A DNA stretch of 20,555 nt, taken from Euryarchaeota archaeon UBA549. GTDB lineage: Archaea > Thermoplasmatota > Poseidoniia > Poseidoniales > Poseidoniaceae. How positions within the stretch are numbered: the stretch's first letter is position 1; every line of letters starts with the position of its first letter. The DNA lies in the NCBI GenBank assembly GCA_002495645.1, contig DAGF01000089.1:1-20555 (forward strand), given 5' to 3'. The position numbers were made by a program, and so were the translations under genes. The notes under the pieces are model-generated. The model saw only the letters and a program-made list of their open reading frames with translations. It was not told the DNA's origin and ran no database searches. Shown in pieces: positions 7,640-14,910 of the stretch.

Positions 7640-8413
7640 ATGGATGCGATGTTTCTGGACGAAACTTCGGGAAAATGGCTTGCCTTGGCCGTCCTCGCAG
7701 TCGTATCCACCTCGCTCATCGCAGGCAGTCGCCACCAACCCTTCCCCGAAATCTCCGGCCGTTTTGGCTGGATTTTAGCGAGCATCACGGGACTTCTTGC
7801 TTTGGGTGAATCCGCTCCCCGCCCAATGTCCTTGACTGCGTTGCTCATTGTGGTGTTTGGCTTGGGCAGTTATGGCGTGCTCGTCGGGGTGCACCACATG
7901 GTTCGCACACGCCGGGACGTGTTTATCGCCCCCATGTCCGGTTTTGTGTTTTGCACCGGTGCAGGCGGTCTGATGATCATGACATGGCCGGATTTGAACA
8001 CGCTTGAACAGTGGGCTGGTTTTCTCCTGCTGGTGCTGCTGGGTGGCGGCCAAACTTGGATGGTGTTTCGAGGCCTGTTGATTGGGCGCCTTCCCCTTGC
8101 ATGGAGCCAAGCCGGCATGGTCGCCCTCCAACGTCGTCAACTCCACGGCCCGCACGGGGCCATCGCCTGTTTTGAGCGAGGCTGGGACGCCGATGAAGAA
8201 CACCTCAATCCGATGGCGTATGTCGCTTTGCACCGCATTCACGTCTTTCTTGACCAGCCCAAGGAGGCACGTCGGTGGCTGGAAGCCTTTGAGGACGCTG
8301 GCGGTGAGGCAGCGGTTGCGCCCGAATGGATCGGAGCCATCCACGAAGCCTTAACCGAAATGGGTGCAGATTTCACCACGTTGAGTCCAGTTTCGGGTAC
8401 GGAAGAGGGTTGA
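7640..8413 (+). CDS. Five-helix membrane protein with TPR-like cytoplasmic tail
   Basis: 257 residues, no named family. Hydrophobic helices are apparent at about 12-29, 42-57, 65-86, 96-115 and 124-146. The remaining ~110 residues are soluble: the stretch about 171-222 (HGAIACFERGWDADEE, then YVALHRIHVFLDQPKEARRW) has the helix-turn-helix periodicity and small/aromatic pattern of tetratricopeptide repeats, which suggests protein binding. A GGG and Trp-rich turn (LLGGGQTWMVFRGL) ends the membrane part. ATG 7640 is 26 bases after the rlmH stop, so shared transcription is likely. A hairpin (8419-8438) follows the stop. The topology is seen in the sequence; the role is unknown. Confidence 0.7.
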   Translation: MDAMFLDETSGKWLALAVLAVVSTSLIAGSRHQPFPEISGRFGWILASITGLLALGESAPRPMSLTALLIVVFGLGSYGVLVGVHHMVRTRRDVFIAPMSGFVFCTGAGGLMIMTWPDLNTLEQWAGFLLLVLLGGGQTWMVFRGLLIGRLPLAWSQAGMVALQRRQLHGPHGAIACFERGWDADEEHLNPMAYVALHRIHVFLDQPKEARRWLEAFEDAGGEAAVAPEWIGAIHEALTEMGADFTTLSPVSGTEEG

Positions 8414-8418
8414 GTTTA

Positions 8419-8438
8419 CACTTTTTCGGGGAAAAGTG
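8419..8438 (+). terminator. Hairpin after the membrane protein gene
   Basis: Perfect 7-bp inverted repeat CACTTTT / AAAAGTG with a TCGGGG loop, beginning six bases after the stop at 8413. No clear T-run follows, so it could be a transcript 3'-end structure or processing signal rather than a classical terminator. A second small repeat (CGAGG 8451-8455 / CCTCG 8465-8469) flanks the next gene's TATA box. Confidence 0.45.
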
Positions 8439-8456
8439 ATACAAATTAAACGAGGA

Positions 8457-8464
8457 CTTATATC
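8457..8464 (+). promoter_or_regulatory. TATA box of the small membrane protein gene
   Basis: CTTATATC lies 22-29 bases upstream of the ATG at 8486, the right place for an archaeal TATA box driving a leaderless transcript. No Shine-Dalgarno site precedes the ATG. The box sits in the loop of a 5-bp inverted repeat (CGAGG / CCTCG), which could be a small regulator site. Confidence 0.5.
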
Positions 8465-8485
8465 CCTCGAGGTCGATGTAGCATC

Positions 8486-8776
8486 ATGAAGCACCTGCAG
8501 GAAGCACCAGATGATTGGCCAATGGGTAACATCCTTTGGTTCGCCGTGCTCGTTTGGTTCTCCTCAAGTTTACTTTCGCAATCGGCCTACATGGCCATTC
8601 ACGGCCTTCCCTACGATGCCGTTTCCATGCTGAAGTCCCTCGGCCCCGTCTACTACCTGGTGGTCGTCCTTGAACTCGTGATGTGGGGGGGGCTACTTGT
8701 CATGGGTTGGCTCAAACTCAGTCGCTCTCGTCGCTCCCGTCGAACCTCGCCGTCCGTGCCGGTTACTCCAACTTGA
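8486..8776 (+). CDS. Small two-helix membrane protein
   Basis: 96 residues, no family recognised. Two hydrophobic helices (about 14-36 and 53-76) are joined by a ~16-residue loop (HGLPYDAVSMLKSLG). The tail is strongly basic (LSRSRRSRR, 78-86) and then Ser/Pro/Thr-rich, so by the positive-inside rule both ends should be cytoplasmic. It has its own TATA box, hairpins on both sides and no tight neighbour, so it is probably monocistronic. The absence of a ribosome site fits leaderless translation. The frame is supported by composition rather than homology. Confidence 0.6.
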   Translation: MKHLQEAPDDWPMGNILWFAVLVWFSSSLLSQSAYMAIHGLPYDAVSMLKSLGPVYYLVVVLELVMWGGLLVMGWLKLSRSRRSRRTSPSVPVTPT

Positions 8777-8777
8777 G

Positions 8778-8803
8778 CAACTTCACTCGGAAGTTGATTT
8801 TTC
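8778..8803 (+). terminator. Hairpin plus T-run terminator
   Basis: Perfect 7-bp stem CAACTTC / GAAGTTG with loop ACTCG, followed directly by ATTTTTC. It starts two bases after the stop at 8776. A second small hairpin (TTCGT 8801-8805 / ACGAA 8812-8816) follows. This is the best terminator-like structure in the first half of the window. Confidence 0.65.
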
Positions 8804-8872
8804 GTCAAAAAACGAAGATTCTTCATGCGCAACCTCCGATGAGTAAAAGAAGCGTCAAGTGAAGGAGTAGCC

Positions 8873-9358
8873 GTGACTACACCTTCCGACGAACCTCTCT
8901 ATTCGGGACTACCGATGGAGTTGGACGAGCTTTCCCCCGAGGCAGCGTTGCCCTACCCGCTGCCGGAGGGTGCGCTTGTGGTCACCATTGAACAGGCGCG
9001 AGCCTCGCTACCAGAGGCAAGCAACGTCCTCATGGTCCTTCAGGCCATGAGCGATGAAGCGCACGATTTGACCAACGAGTTGGAACTGCTCCTCGACCGC
9101 TACACCATGACGCATCCGCACGTGATGGAAGTGGCTGAACACCTCGGACAACTGGTCACCCAGTGGCAAGCGAGCGTCGCTCGCCTCGAGAGCATTGGCG
9201 CCCGCATCGTCTCCATGGACCCCGGGCGTTTGGAATGGTACGGGGTGGTCGACCACCGTATGGCCTTGTTTTCTTGGGCGGTTGGCGAGGCCGACATCGA
9301 GTGGTATTATCGCATGGAAGAGGGCTTCCCCTCCCGCAAACCCCTCATAGAGGCATGA
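8873..9358 (+). CDS. DUF2203 family protein
   Basis: 161 residues. The C-terminal third carries the recognisable DUF2203 pattern: LESIGARIVSMDPGRLEWYG, then RMALFSWAVGEADIEWYYRM, then EGFPSRKPL, matching the family's 'L..lGv.vkDl..GlvDF ... vyLCWrlGE..I.yWHe ... GFagRqPl'. The middle (about 40-100) is a long helical stretch that probably forms a coiled coil. The biochemical role of DUF2203 is not established to my knowledge. The start is GTG at 8873, fixed by a strong ribosome site (GAAGGAG, 8861-8867, 5-base spacer). The adenosyltransferase gene begins 23 bases after the stop, so the two are likely an operon. Confidence 0.8.
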   Translation: MTTPSDEPLYSGLPMELDELSPEAALPYPLPEGALVVTIEQARASLPEASNVLMVLQAMSDEAHDLTNELELLLDRYTMTHPHVMEVAEHLGQLVTQWQASVARLESIGARIVSMDPGRLEWYGVVDHRMALFSWAVGEADIEWYYRMEEGFPSRKPLIEA

Positions 9359-9381
9359 TGTCGCAGGGCTGAGGTCGGTCC

Positions 9382-10077
9382 ATGGTCAAGATCAATCGCG
9401 TGTACACGGGCGGCGGCGACGACGGCGAATCCTCGCTGGTTGACGGGTCGCGTCGCAGAAAATCAGACCCCCGGTTCAGCGTGGTCGGGACATGCGACGA
9501 GGCCAACAGTTGGCTCGGGATGGTGTTGGCCGAAATCAACCGTGTTCCCGACCACGAAGACGGTGGAGCGCGAACCAGCGTTCAACGGGTTCAAACGGTG
9601 CTCAACGAAGCCCTCGCTCGCGTCCAAAACGAATTGTTTGACCTCGGTGCTGAATTGGCTTGCCCACCGGAAAGGTTGCCAGAGTACATGGTGCTCCTCT
9701 CGCAAGGCCAGACGGACGTGTTGATGGCGGAAATGGACGCCTGGCTGACCACGCTTCCCGAATTGACCAGTTTCATTCTCCCCGCAGGCTCACCACCGGT
9801 GGCGTGTTTGCAGGTCGCTCGTACGGTCGTGCGCCGACTTGAACGGGACATCGTGCAACTTCAGGAGCATGAAGGGGAAGCGGCCGTCCGCCCGCTCGTC
9901 AAGGTGTACGTCAACCGCCTTTCCGATTGGTTGTTCGTTATGGGTCGCTGGGTCAGCACGATGTTGAACGAAGAAGAGGCGTTGTGGGTTCCTCTCGGAA
10001 AGCGACCGGCTGAGAAAGGGGTCGCGCATCGGGTTGAACAAATGAAAGCCAGCGATGATGACTTCTCGTCGCTTTGA
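9382..10077 (+). CDS. pduO: PduO-type cob(I)alamin adenosyltransferase
   Basis: Predicted to transfer the adenosyl group of ATP to cob(I)alamin, making adenosylcobalamin, in the cytoplasm. Key family features: N-terminal ATP-binding YTGGGDDGESSL (8-19, normally 'TRTGDDGTTGL'), a basic SRRRKSDPRF (23-32), CDEANSWLG (38-46, normally 'vDELNs.iG'), VQNELFDLGAELA, FILPAGSPP, and the hallmark YVNRLSDWLFVMGRW (176-190) containing the nucleotide- and corrin-contacting Asn/Arg/Asp. The 231 residues are slightly longer than usual because of a ~12-residue insertion near 56-68 and an extended C-terminus. ATG 9382 has GAGGT six bases upstream. No cobalamin biosynthesis or B12-dependent enzyme gene is adjacent, so its client enzyme is not evident here. 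Confidence 0.92.
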   Translation: MVKINRVYTGGGDDGESSLVDGSRRRKSDPRFSVVGTCDEANSWLGMVLAEINRVPDHEDGGARTSVQRVQTVLNEALARVQNELFDLGAELACPPERLPEYMVLLSQGQTDVLMAEMDAWLTTLPELTSFILPAGSPPVACLQVARTVVRRLERDIVQLQEHEGEAAVRPLVKVYVNRLSDWLFVMGRWVSTMLNEEEALWVPLGKRPAEKGVAHRVEQMKASDDDFSSL

Positions 10078-10082
10078 CCCCA

Positions 10083-10493
10083 CTATTGCGTACCGTGCAG
10101 CTGCACAAATTGCTGAGCCAAGCGAACCACGGTTCGCGTTTCATCATGGGTGATGGTGTCCAGGGCTTGTTCCCAATCCAACCAGAGGTAGCCTCGATGT
10201 TCATGCGAGAGTTCTACCTCCATCTCATCGGTTTCGGCGATGTACCAGTAGACTTCCTTGGATTGGCGCTTACCTTTGTGTCGAAAGGAGTATTCGGTCC
10301 GCTCCTCAAAACCTTCCAAAATGGCCACGTCTCGGATGCCGGTTTCCTCAGCGAGTTCCCGAAGCATCGTGGCCTGTCGGTTCGGGTCATCCGCCTCAAC
10401 ATGCCCTTTTGGAAGATCCCAGTGCCCTTGCGGGTATTGCAACAACAGCACCGTCCCGTAATTGACCAGCACCACCCCGCATGAGGTTTCCAT
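10083..10493 (-). CDS. NUDIX hydrolase, Ap4A hydrolase-like
   Basis: 136 residues. It resembles asymmetric diadenosine tetraphosphate hydrolases (human NUDT2 type) along its whole length: METSCGVVLV, GHWDLPKGHVE (23-33), ILEGFEERTEYSF, KEVYWYIAE and SHEHRGYLWL (96-105), the last being nearly the NUDT2 pattern. The Nudix box runs from Gly30 to Ile53 and has the metal-binding RE(45-46)-x2-EE(49-50). It is one residue longer than canonical between the first Gly and RE and has Asp in place of the first Glu; a similar insertion occurs in CoA-pyrophosphatase boxes. Likely role: hydrolysis of dinucleoside polyphosphates or related nucleotides. ATG 10493 is preferred over 10517 because of GAGG eight bases upstream and the match to the family N-terminus. 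It converges on the adenosyltransferase gene with only 5 bases between. Confidence 0.88.
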   Translation of the reverse strand: METSCGVVLVNYGTVLLLQYPQGHWDLPKGHVEADDPNRQATMLRELAEETGIRDVAILEGFEERTEYSFRHKGKRQSKEVYWYIAETDEMEVELSHEHRGYLWLDWEQALDTITHDETRTVVRLAQQFVQLHGTQ

Positions 10494-10579
10494 GGTTGGG
10501 TCCTCATCGCTTCTCATTCATGGTCATAACGGGTGAGCACCACCCAACCTTGATGGACATGAGCGATTGGCGATGAAGC

Positions 10580-11569
10580 ATGGGCATCCTTCCGTTGAGC
10601 GTTGAGGAGGTGCCCCAGTACAATCGCATCGTGGCCGATTCGGATATGGACGGTCTGTTCGGCGCAGCCGTGCTCAAGGCCTTTCGCCCCGATGCGGCCG
10701 TGACCTTCACCCACGCCGCTGCTCTGCGAGCCGGACTGGTCGACGAGGTCATCGGTCGTGACACGGTGCTCGTCGATTTGCCCTTTCACCCGGCCTGCGG
10801 TTGGTTTGTTGACCACCACTTGACCAACCGACCAAACGACGACGAGGCTCAGATGTTCAAAGCGGACGGTGGCACTCAACACTGGGAAGCCACCCCATCA
10901 GCGGCCCGGCTGGCGTACGAATTGCTCGCAGAAATCACTGACATGGACCATTTGGCGCCGATGATGCCCGTTGTTGACGCCTTGGATTCTGGCGGCATCA
11001 GCAAGGAAGATTTTCTGGCCGATGGCCCGTTGTTGCAACTTGCGCGAACCTGCACGTCTCGCGACCCCGAGTACATGCTGCATCTGGTCAAGTTGCTGGC
11101 CAACGGTGCCTCCTTTGAGGTCCTGCTCGCCGACCCCATCGTCCACGCACGGTGCCAACAAGCCGCTGCTGAACGGGCTGCTGCTCAACGCCACGTGGAA
11201 GAGAACACCACGGTCCACGACCGTTTGGCCGTGTGTCGAATGGATGAAACATCCCTGCGAAGCAACGGCTACTTGGTCACCGCATGGGTTGGGGAAGCGG
11301 CTGATGCGTGCTGCATCGTTCACGGCTATGCGGATGGTCATCTGGAGACCCCCGACCGCCCACCGCTCGGGGCCAGTTTCTACGCCAACTCCTTCCTGCC
11401 GGACGGGCAAGGACGATACGACCTGTCCAGAATGGCCACGTCGTTGGACCCCACGGGCGGCGGGCATGCCAACGCTTGTGGTTGCAGAATTCAACCGCCG
11501 GGCCTCGAGGCCAACATGGAGCACTGGCTATCGATGTGGGCCAACCGGGACGTTGTGCTGAAGCTCTGA
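10580..11569 (+). CDS. DHH-family phosphoesterase
   Basis: 329 residues with the DHH/DHHA1 signature in order: VADSDMDGLFGAAVL (18-32), which corresponds to the 'SHxDxDGxxSA' metal-binding motif but lacks its His; LVDLPFHP (64-71); the DHH triad FVDHHLTN (76-83); and a C-terminal DHHA1 'TGGGHANACGCRI' (about 292-304). This family includes RecJ-like exonucleases, nanoRNases and cyclic-dinucleotide phosphodiesterases, usually Mn-dependent; which of these applies cannot be decided from sequence alone. The central part is helical and rich in Ala, Gln and Arg. No membrane segment or extra RNA-binding domain is seen. ATG 10580 starts just before the homology. The stop is 1 base from the convergent coiled-coil gene's stop. 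Confidence 0.85.
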   Translation: MGILPLSVEEVPQYNRIVADSDMDGLFGAAVLKAFRPDAAVTFTHAAALRAGLVDEVIGRDTVLVDLPFHPACGWFVDHHLTNRPNDDEAQMFKADGGTQHWEATPSAARLAYELLAEITDMDHLAPMMPVVDALDSGGISKEDFLADGPLLQLARTCTSRDPEYMLHLVKLLANGASFEVLLADPIVHARCQQAAAERAAAQRHVEENTTVHDRLAVCRMDETSLRSNGYLVTAWVGEAADACCIVHGYADGHLETPDRPPLGASFYANSFLPDGQGRYDLSRMATSLDPTGGGHANACGCRIQPPGLEANMEHWLSMWANRDVVLKL

Positions 11570-11570
11570 A

Positions 11571-11807
11571 TCAGAACTTACGGGTCACCGTGATGTTTGA
11601 GGAGTTCTCAATGTCCATGTCCCCGTCGGTTTCCTCAACCGGCTCTTGGGACTCAACGGAGGCGGCCTTCAACCGCTTGACGGTCGCCTTGAGCACCTCA
11701 AATTCAATTTCAAGGTCTTCCAAAGCATCTCGCGTTTCCTCGATGTGCTTCTCAACACGAGCCAACACCTTGTTGACTTTCTTCAGGGTACGGTCCTGTC
11801 GTGCCAT
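11571..11807 (-). CDS. Small coiled-coil protein downstream of the RND gene
   Basis: 78 residues from ATG 11807, which has GGTGG ten bases upstream; a longer frame from GTG 11846 would add 13 residues but lacks a ribosome site. A basic N-terminus (MARQDRTLKKVNKVLARVEK) leads into a heptad-like helix (about 10-50, with IEETRDALEDLEIEFEVLKA) predicted to form a coiled coil, then an acidic tail (EEPV/DGDMDIE-type composition). No family recognised. It follows the RND gene on the same strand after 51 bases, so it may be co-transcribed and could be an accessory partner; that link is inference only. Confidence 0.6.
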   Translation of the reverse strand: MARQDRTLKKVNKVLARVEKHIEETRDALEDLEIEFEVLKATVKRLKAASVESQEPVEETDGDMDIENSSNITVTRKF

Positions 11808-11858
11808 GCTCTTCCGTCCACCCGCCTTGATTTGAAGGTTCTCCACCGGAAAAGGAGG

Positions 11859-14219
11859 TCACTCTTGCTCGTTTTCGGCTGTTGAAGCGGCGATGGTGAT
11901 GGGTTCCATGGCCGAGCCGGGTGTTGGTTGAGCAGCACGCATGAAGGCCGGCGCCCACCAATTCCATTTGCCCATGAGCCGCATGGTTGACGGCACCACC
12001 AGGGCGCGTACAAGGGTTGCATCGATGAGGATGGCCAGTGCCAAGCCCAAACCGATCTGTTTCAGGATGATGACCGACGACAAGCCGAAAGCGCTGAACA
12101 CCACGACCATGATGGCGGCTGCTCCGGTGATGAGTCCGCCCGTTTTTTGCAGGCCGTTGGCCACGGCGAGGGTGTTGTCGCCGGTTCGCTCCCATTCCTC
12201 GTGGATTCTTGAGAGCATCAGCACTTCGTAATCCATTGACAACCCGAACACGATGCAGAACATGATGACGGGATTGCCCGAATCAATGGGTTGGGCGGTG
12301 AAGTTGAGCAGGGATTCACCGTAGCCCCATTGGAAGACCCACACCAGCATGCCGAAGGAGGCTGAGATGGAGAGGATGTTCATGGCGATGGCCTTGATGG
12401 GGATGATGATCGACCGAACCTGAAGGAAAATCAGCACCATGGTGGCGATGAGAATGAACGCCAGTGCCCTGGGCAGGTTATCGGCGATGGCGTCGAGGTT
12501 ATCGGCGTTGTAAGCGGCGAACCCTGCGACCAATAACCGGTCGTTCTCGCCGCTGAGGTCGTCGAGGAAGGCCGCCCGCTCATCTCGAATTTCCTCCACC
12601 ACTTTGCGGGAGTCAACGTTGGTTTGAGCACCGACGAGTTGAACCGACATCATCGTCGCGTCCTCGCCGACGAAGGCCGCTCGCAGGCTTTCGCGCACAG
12701 CGACCTGTTCGGGTGGTAAGGCTTCGTCGGGTGCTGCCCAGAATTGCACCACGTCCTCAGCGCTCATTCCCGGGGAAGGTAAGCCCACACCGATACCGCC
12801 CGAGACCCGTGAATCGTTCAACAGGTCCGACAGGTAGGCATGCTGGGCTCGGAGGTTGTCGGCCGAGAGCGGATCTGCACCGTCGGTGTCGATGACGAGG
12901 AAAATGGAGTTCGCGGCCTGGTCGGGCCACTGTTCGTCAATCAATTCCATGCCTTGGCGAGATTCGTCATCGGGGGGAAGTGCCTTCCACGAGGAGAGCG
13001 AGAACTCAGCATAGGCGAACGGTAAACCGGCACCGATGAGCAACACCAGCGTCGGAATGAGCACGGCCCATGGGCGGTCCATCACGCGCTTGGCAATGCG
13101 AGCCCATACACCGTCTTCCTTAGCACTCATGTCGAGGGCGAAAGGAATGTTTCCTTTGTTGACACGCGGGCCCAACCACGCCATCACGGCGGGGAGGACG
13201 ATGGTGGAATAGACCATGGCGATGGTCACTGCAATGGTGCCCCCAATTCCCAACGATGGGAGGGAGGTGTTGGTGAAAAAGAGCATGCCCATGAGGCCGA
13301 TGGCGACCGTAATGCCCGAGTAAAACACGGCCTTTCCAGCCGTTGCACAACTCATCGCTGTCGCCGTCCTGACATCGTGACCTCGGGCCAACTCTTCGCG
13401 GAACCTGTTGACGAGGAAGAGCGAGTAGTCGATGGAGACGCCGATGCCGATGAGCGAGATGATGTTCGTGGCGTAGACGGTCACATCGGTTACGTTGGAG
13501 AGCCAAATCGTCATGCCGATGGCGGCCAACACGGTTCCAACACCAACGCCGACCGGGAGCAGGGCGGCGACGATGGAGCCAAACACAATGCCGAGAATGA
13601 GGATGGAGAGAGGGCCTGAAACCAACTCGGCCTTGATGAGGTCGTTCTTGATGCGGTCGTCAAAGGTCCAGTCAACGGCGATGCCGTCGGTCATCCATGC
13701 TTCAAAATCACCGCCGATGGACAGCGTTTCGTGCAGGTCATTCAGCAGCGATTTTGCCTCTTTTCGGTCGGTTGCGAAGGTGACCTTGTTGATGGCGTAG
13801 GTACCGTCATCATCCGTCGCCACGACATCGTTTCGGTCCACCTCGGCGACGTCCCAGGAATACTCGATGGTGACTTTGCTGTGCGACGCAAAGGACGCCA
13901 ACGCTTCCTCAACGGCCGTTCTCCACTGCTCGCTGCTATCGTTGAGGGTTGGGTGGAAGACCAGGTAGCGGAAGGATTGGCCGCCTTCATCGCCGTCGCT
14001 GGCAAAGCGCTCGGAAATCAACCGACCTGCGTTCACCGATTCCACGTCGTCTTCGCCAAAGCCTTCCGCCCAATCGGCTCCCATGGACATGAGGCCCGTC
14101 ATGAGAATACAGGAGACCAAGCCAAAGGCCATCATCGCTCTGCGGTGGTCGTGAATGAACAAGCCGAGTTTGAAAAACGCCCGATTTTTCAGAACCTCAG
14201 GGTCGGTGGCGCCCTCCAT
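11859..14219 (-). CDS. MmpL/RND superfamily membrane protein
   Basis: 786 residues with the two-fold architecture of MMPL transporters: a first helix (about 27-46), an extracytoplasmic domain (about 47-200), a block of five hydrophobic helices, a second helix (about 405-425) and extracytoplasmic domain, then a second five-helix block. Each block contains the conserved helix-4 motif: IGVSIDYSLFLVNRFREE (near 255-275) and VFGLSMDYEVLMLSRIHEEW (near 655-675), whose Asp is expected to act in proton coupling. Likely substrates are lipids or other hydrophobic compounds, but that is family knowledge, not seen here. ATG 14219 is preferred over a GTG-initiated 40-residue extension: homology begins about here and a TATA-like box lies 24-31 bases upstream. 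No periplasmic adaptor or outer-membrane gene is nearby, consistent with a cell without an outer membrane. Confidence 0.9.
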   Translation of the reverse strand: MEGATDPEVLKNRAFFKLGLFIHDHRRAMMAFGLVSCILMTGLMSMGADWAEGFGEDDVESVNAGRLISERFASDGDEGGQSFRYLVFHPTLNDSSEQWRTAVEEALASFASHSKVTIEYSWDVAEVDRNDVVATDDDGTYAINKVTFATDRKEAKSLLNDLHETLSIGGDFEAWMTDGIAVDWTFDDRIKNDLIKAELVSGPLSILILGIVFGSIVAALLPVGVGVGTVLAAIGMTIWLSNVTDVTVYATNIISLIGIGVSIDYSLFLVNRFREELARGHDVRTATAMSCATAGKAVFYSGITVAIGLMGMLFFTNTSLPSLGIGGTIAVTIAMVYSTIVLPAVMAWLGPRVNKGNIPFALDMSAKEDGVWARIAKRVMDRPWAVLIPTLVLLIGAGLPFAYAEFSLSSWKALPPDDESRQGMELIDEQWPDQAANSIFLVIDTDGADPLSADNLRAQHAYLSDLLNDSRVSGGIGVGLPSPGMSAEDVVQFWAAPDEALPPEQVAVRESLRAAFVGEDATMMSVQLVGAQTNVDSRKVVEEIRDERAAFLDDLSGENDRLLVAGFAAYNADNLDAIADNLPRALAFILIATMVLIFLQVRSIIIPIKAIAMNILSISASFGMLVWVFQWGYGESLLNFTAQPIDSGNPVIMFCIVFGLSMDYEVLMLSRIHEEWERTGDNTLAVANGLQKTGGLITGAAAIMVVVFSAFGLSSVIILKQIGLGLALAILIDATLVRALVVPSTMRLMGKWNWWAPAFMRAAQPTPGSAMEPITIAASTAENEQE

Positions 14220-14242
14220 GAAACGCACCGAAAAAAACGGTG

Positions 14243-14250
14243 TATTTGAA
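14243..14250 (-). promoter_or_regulatory. TATA-like box for the RND gene
   Basis: TTCAAATA on the minus strand, 24-31 bases upstream of the ATG at 14219. The same 8-mer occurs 23-30 bases upstream of the propeller gene start. No ribosome site precedes the ATG, which fits a leaderless transcript. Confidence 0.45.
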
Positions 14251-14265
14251 TCGGCGTCTTGGGAC

Positions 14266-14282
14266 TCAACACCAGGTGTTGA
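14266..14282. promoter_or_regulatory. 17-bp palindrome in the RND/apt divergent region, candidate operator
   Basis: TCAACACC-A-GGTGTTGA, a perfect 8-bp inverted repeat around a single central base. It lies 47 bases upstream of the RND start and 60 upstream of apt, just behind the RND TATA-like box. The short dyad with one central base is typical of a site for a dimeric helix-turn-helix regulator. The regulator is not in the window. Confidence 0.45.
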
Positions 14283-14341
14283 CCAAATCACCGCCTCAGG
14301 AGGTGGGTCACGTTCATGAACCGACCGTTGTTTCCACACTC

Positions 14342-14857
14342 ATGAACCTCAAGGACCATATCCGGGGTGTTCCAGATTTTCCAATTGAAGGCATTCTGTT
14401 CTACGATATCGCCACCCTTCTACGGGAACCAACGGCCATGGCGTATTGTTTGGACCAATTCGAAGCAGCGATGGCGGCGTGGCAACCGGATGTTCTTGCC
14501 GGCATCGAAAGTCGCGGTTTTCTGTTTGCCGCCCCCCTCGCTCAGCGGATGGGACTTCCGATGATGATGATACGAAAAGCAGGCAAATTACCCGGTCCAA
14601 CGAATTCGCTGACCTATGATTTGGAATACGGCACGGACACCATTGAAATTCAAGCTGATGCATTGTCCGAAGGCCAACGAGTCGTGATACTCGATGACCT
14701 GCTGGCGACGGGAGGGACGCTCGCCGCCTCTGTTGAACTGTGCCGTCAATCGGGCGCCGAAGTTGCAGGGTGCGCCCTTGTCGTTGAACTGTCCTTCCTC
14801 AACGGCCGCGAGGCGGTGGACGCCCCACTCATCACCCTGGTGGATTACGAATCTTGA
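14342..14857 (+). CDS. apt: Adenine phosphoribosyltransferase
   Basis: Predicted to convert adenine and PRPP to AMP and pyrophosphate, the salvage step for adenine. The 171 residues match the family's ~180. Landmarks: PDFPIEGILFYDIATLL (11-27), the usual 'pdfPkpGI.FrDiT.ll' with Tyr in place of Arg; IESRGFLFAAPLA (55-67); RKAGKLPG (78-85); the flexible active-site loop TYDLEYGTDTIEI (91-103); and the PRPP-binding VVILDDLLATGGT (114-126). ATG 14342 is chosen because the longer frame from 14240 has no homology. The next gene on the strand is a purine permease, supporting uptake followed by salvage, but a terminator and a separate promoter lie between them. The archaeal-versus-bacterial origin of this bacterial-type Apt cannot be settled from the window. 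Confidence 0.92.
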   Translation: MNLKDHIRGVPDFPIEGILFYDIATLLREPTAMAYCLDQFEAAMAAWQPDVLAGIESRGFLFAAPLAQRMGLPMMMIRKAGKLPGPTNSLTYDLEYGTDTIEIQADALSEGQRVVILDDLLATGGTLAASVELCRQSGAEVAGCALVVELSFLNGREAVDAPLITLVDYES

Positions 14858-14862
14858 CGGCT

Positions 14863-14891
14863 TCAAAAAAGTCCTTTTTTGAGTGTTTTTT
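14863..14891 (+). terminator. Terminator after apt
   Basis: Perfect 8-bp stem TCAAAAAA / TTTTTTGA with loop GTCC, starting six bases after the apt stop and followed within a few bases by a run of six T. This separates apt from the permease promoter. Confidence 0.6.
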
Positions 14892-14910
14892 GGCTGTTTT
14901 GGCACCCGAA

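Noticed and set aside
10898..11524. A 208-codon minus-strand frame opposite the DHH gene
   Set aside because: Shadow of the DHH phosphoesterase, which has the DHH and GGGH motifs in the opposite frame.
14220..14339. A 40-codon GTG-initiated extension of the RND protein
   Set aside because: It overlaps the divergent promoter region; homology starts near Met 14219 and a TATA-like box is correctly placed for that ATG.
14240..14341. A 34-codon N-terminal extension of apt
   Set aside because: No homology to Apt, overlaps the palindrome and promoter region, and the ATG at 14342 matches the family start.
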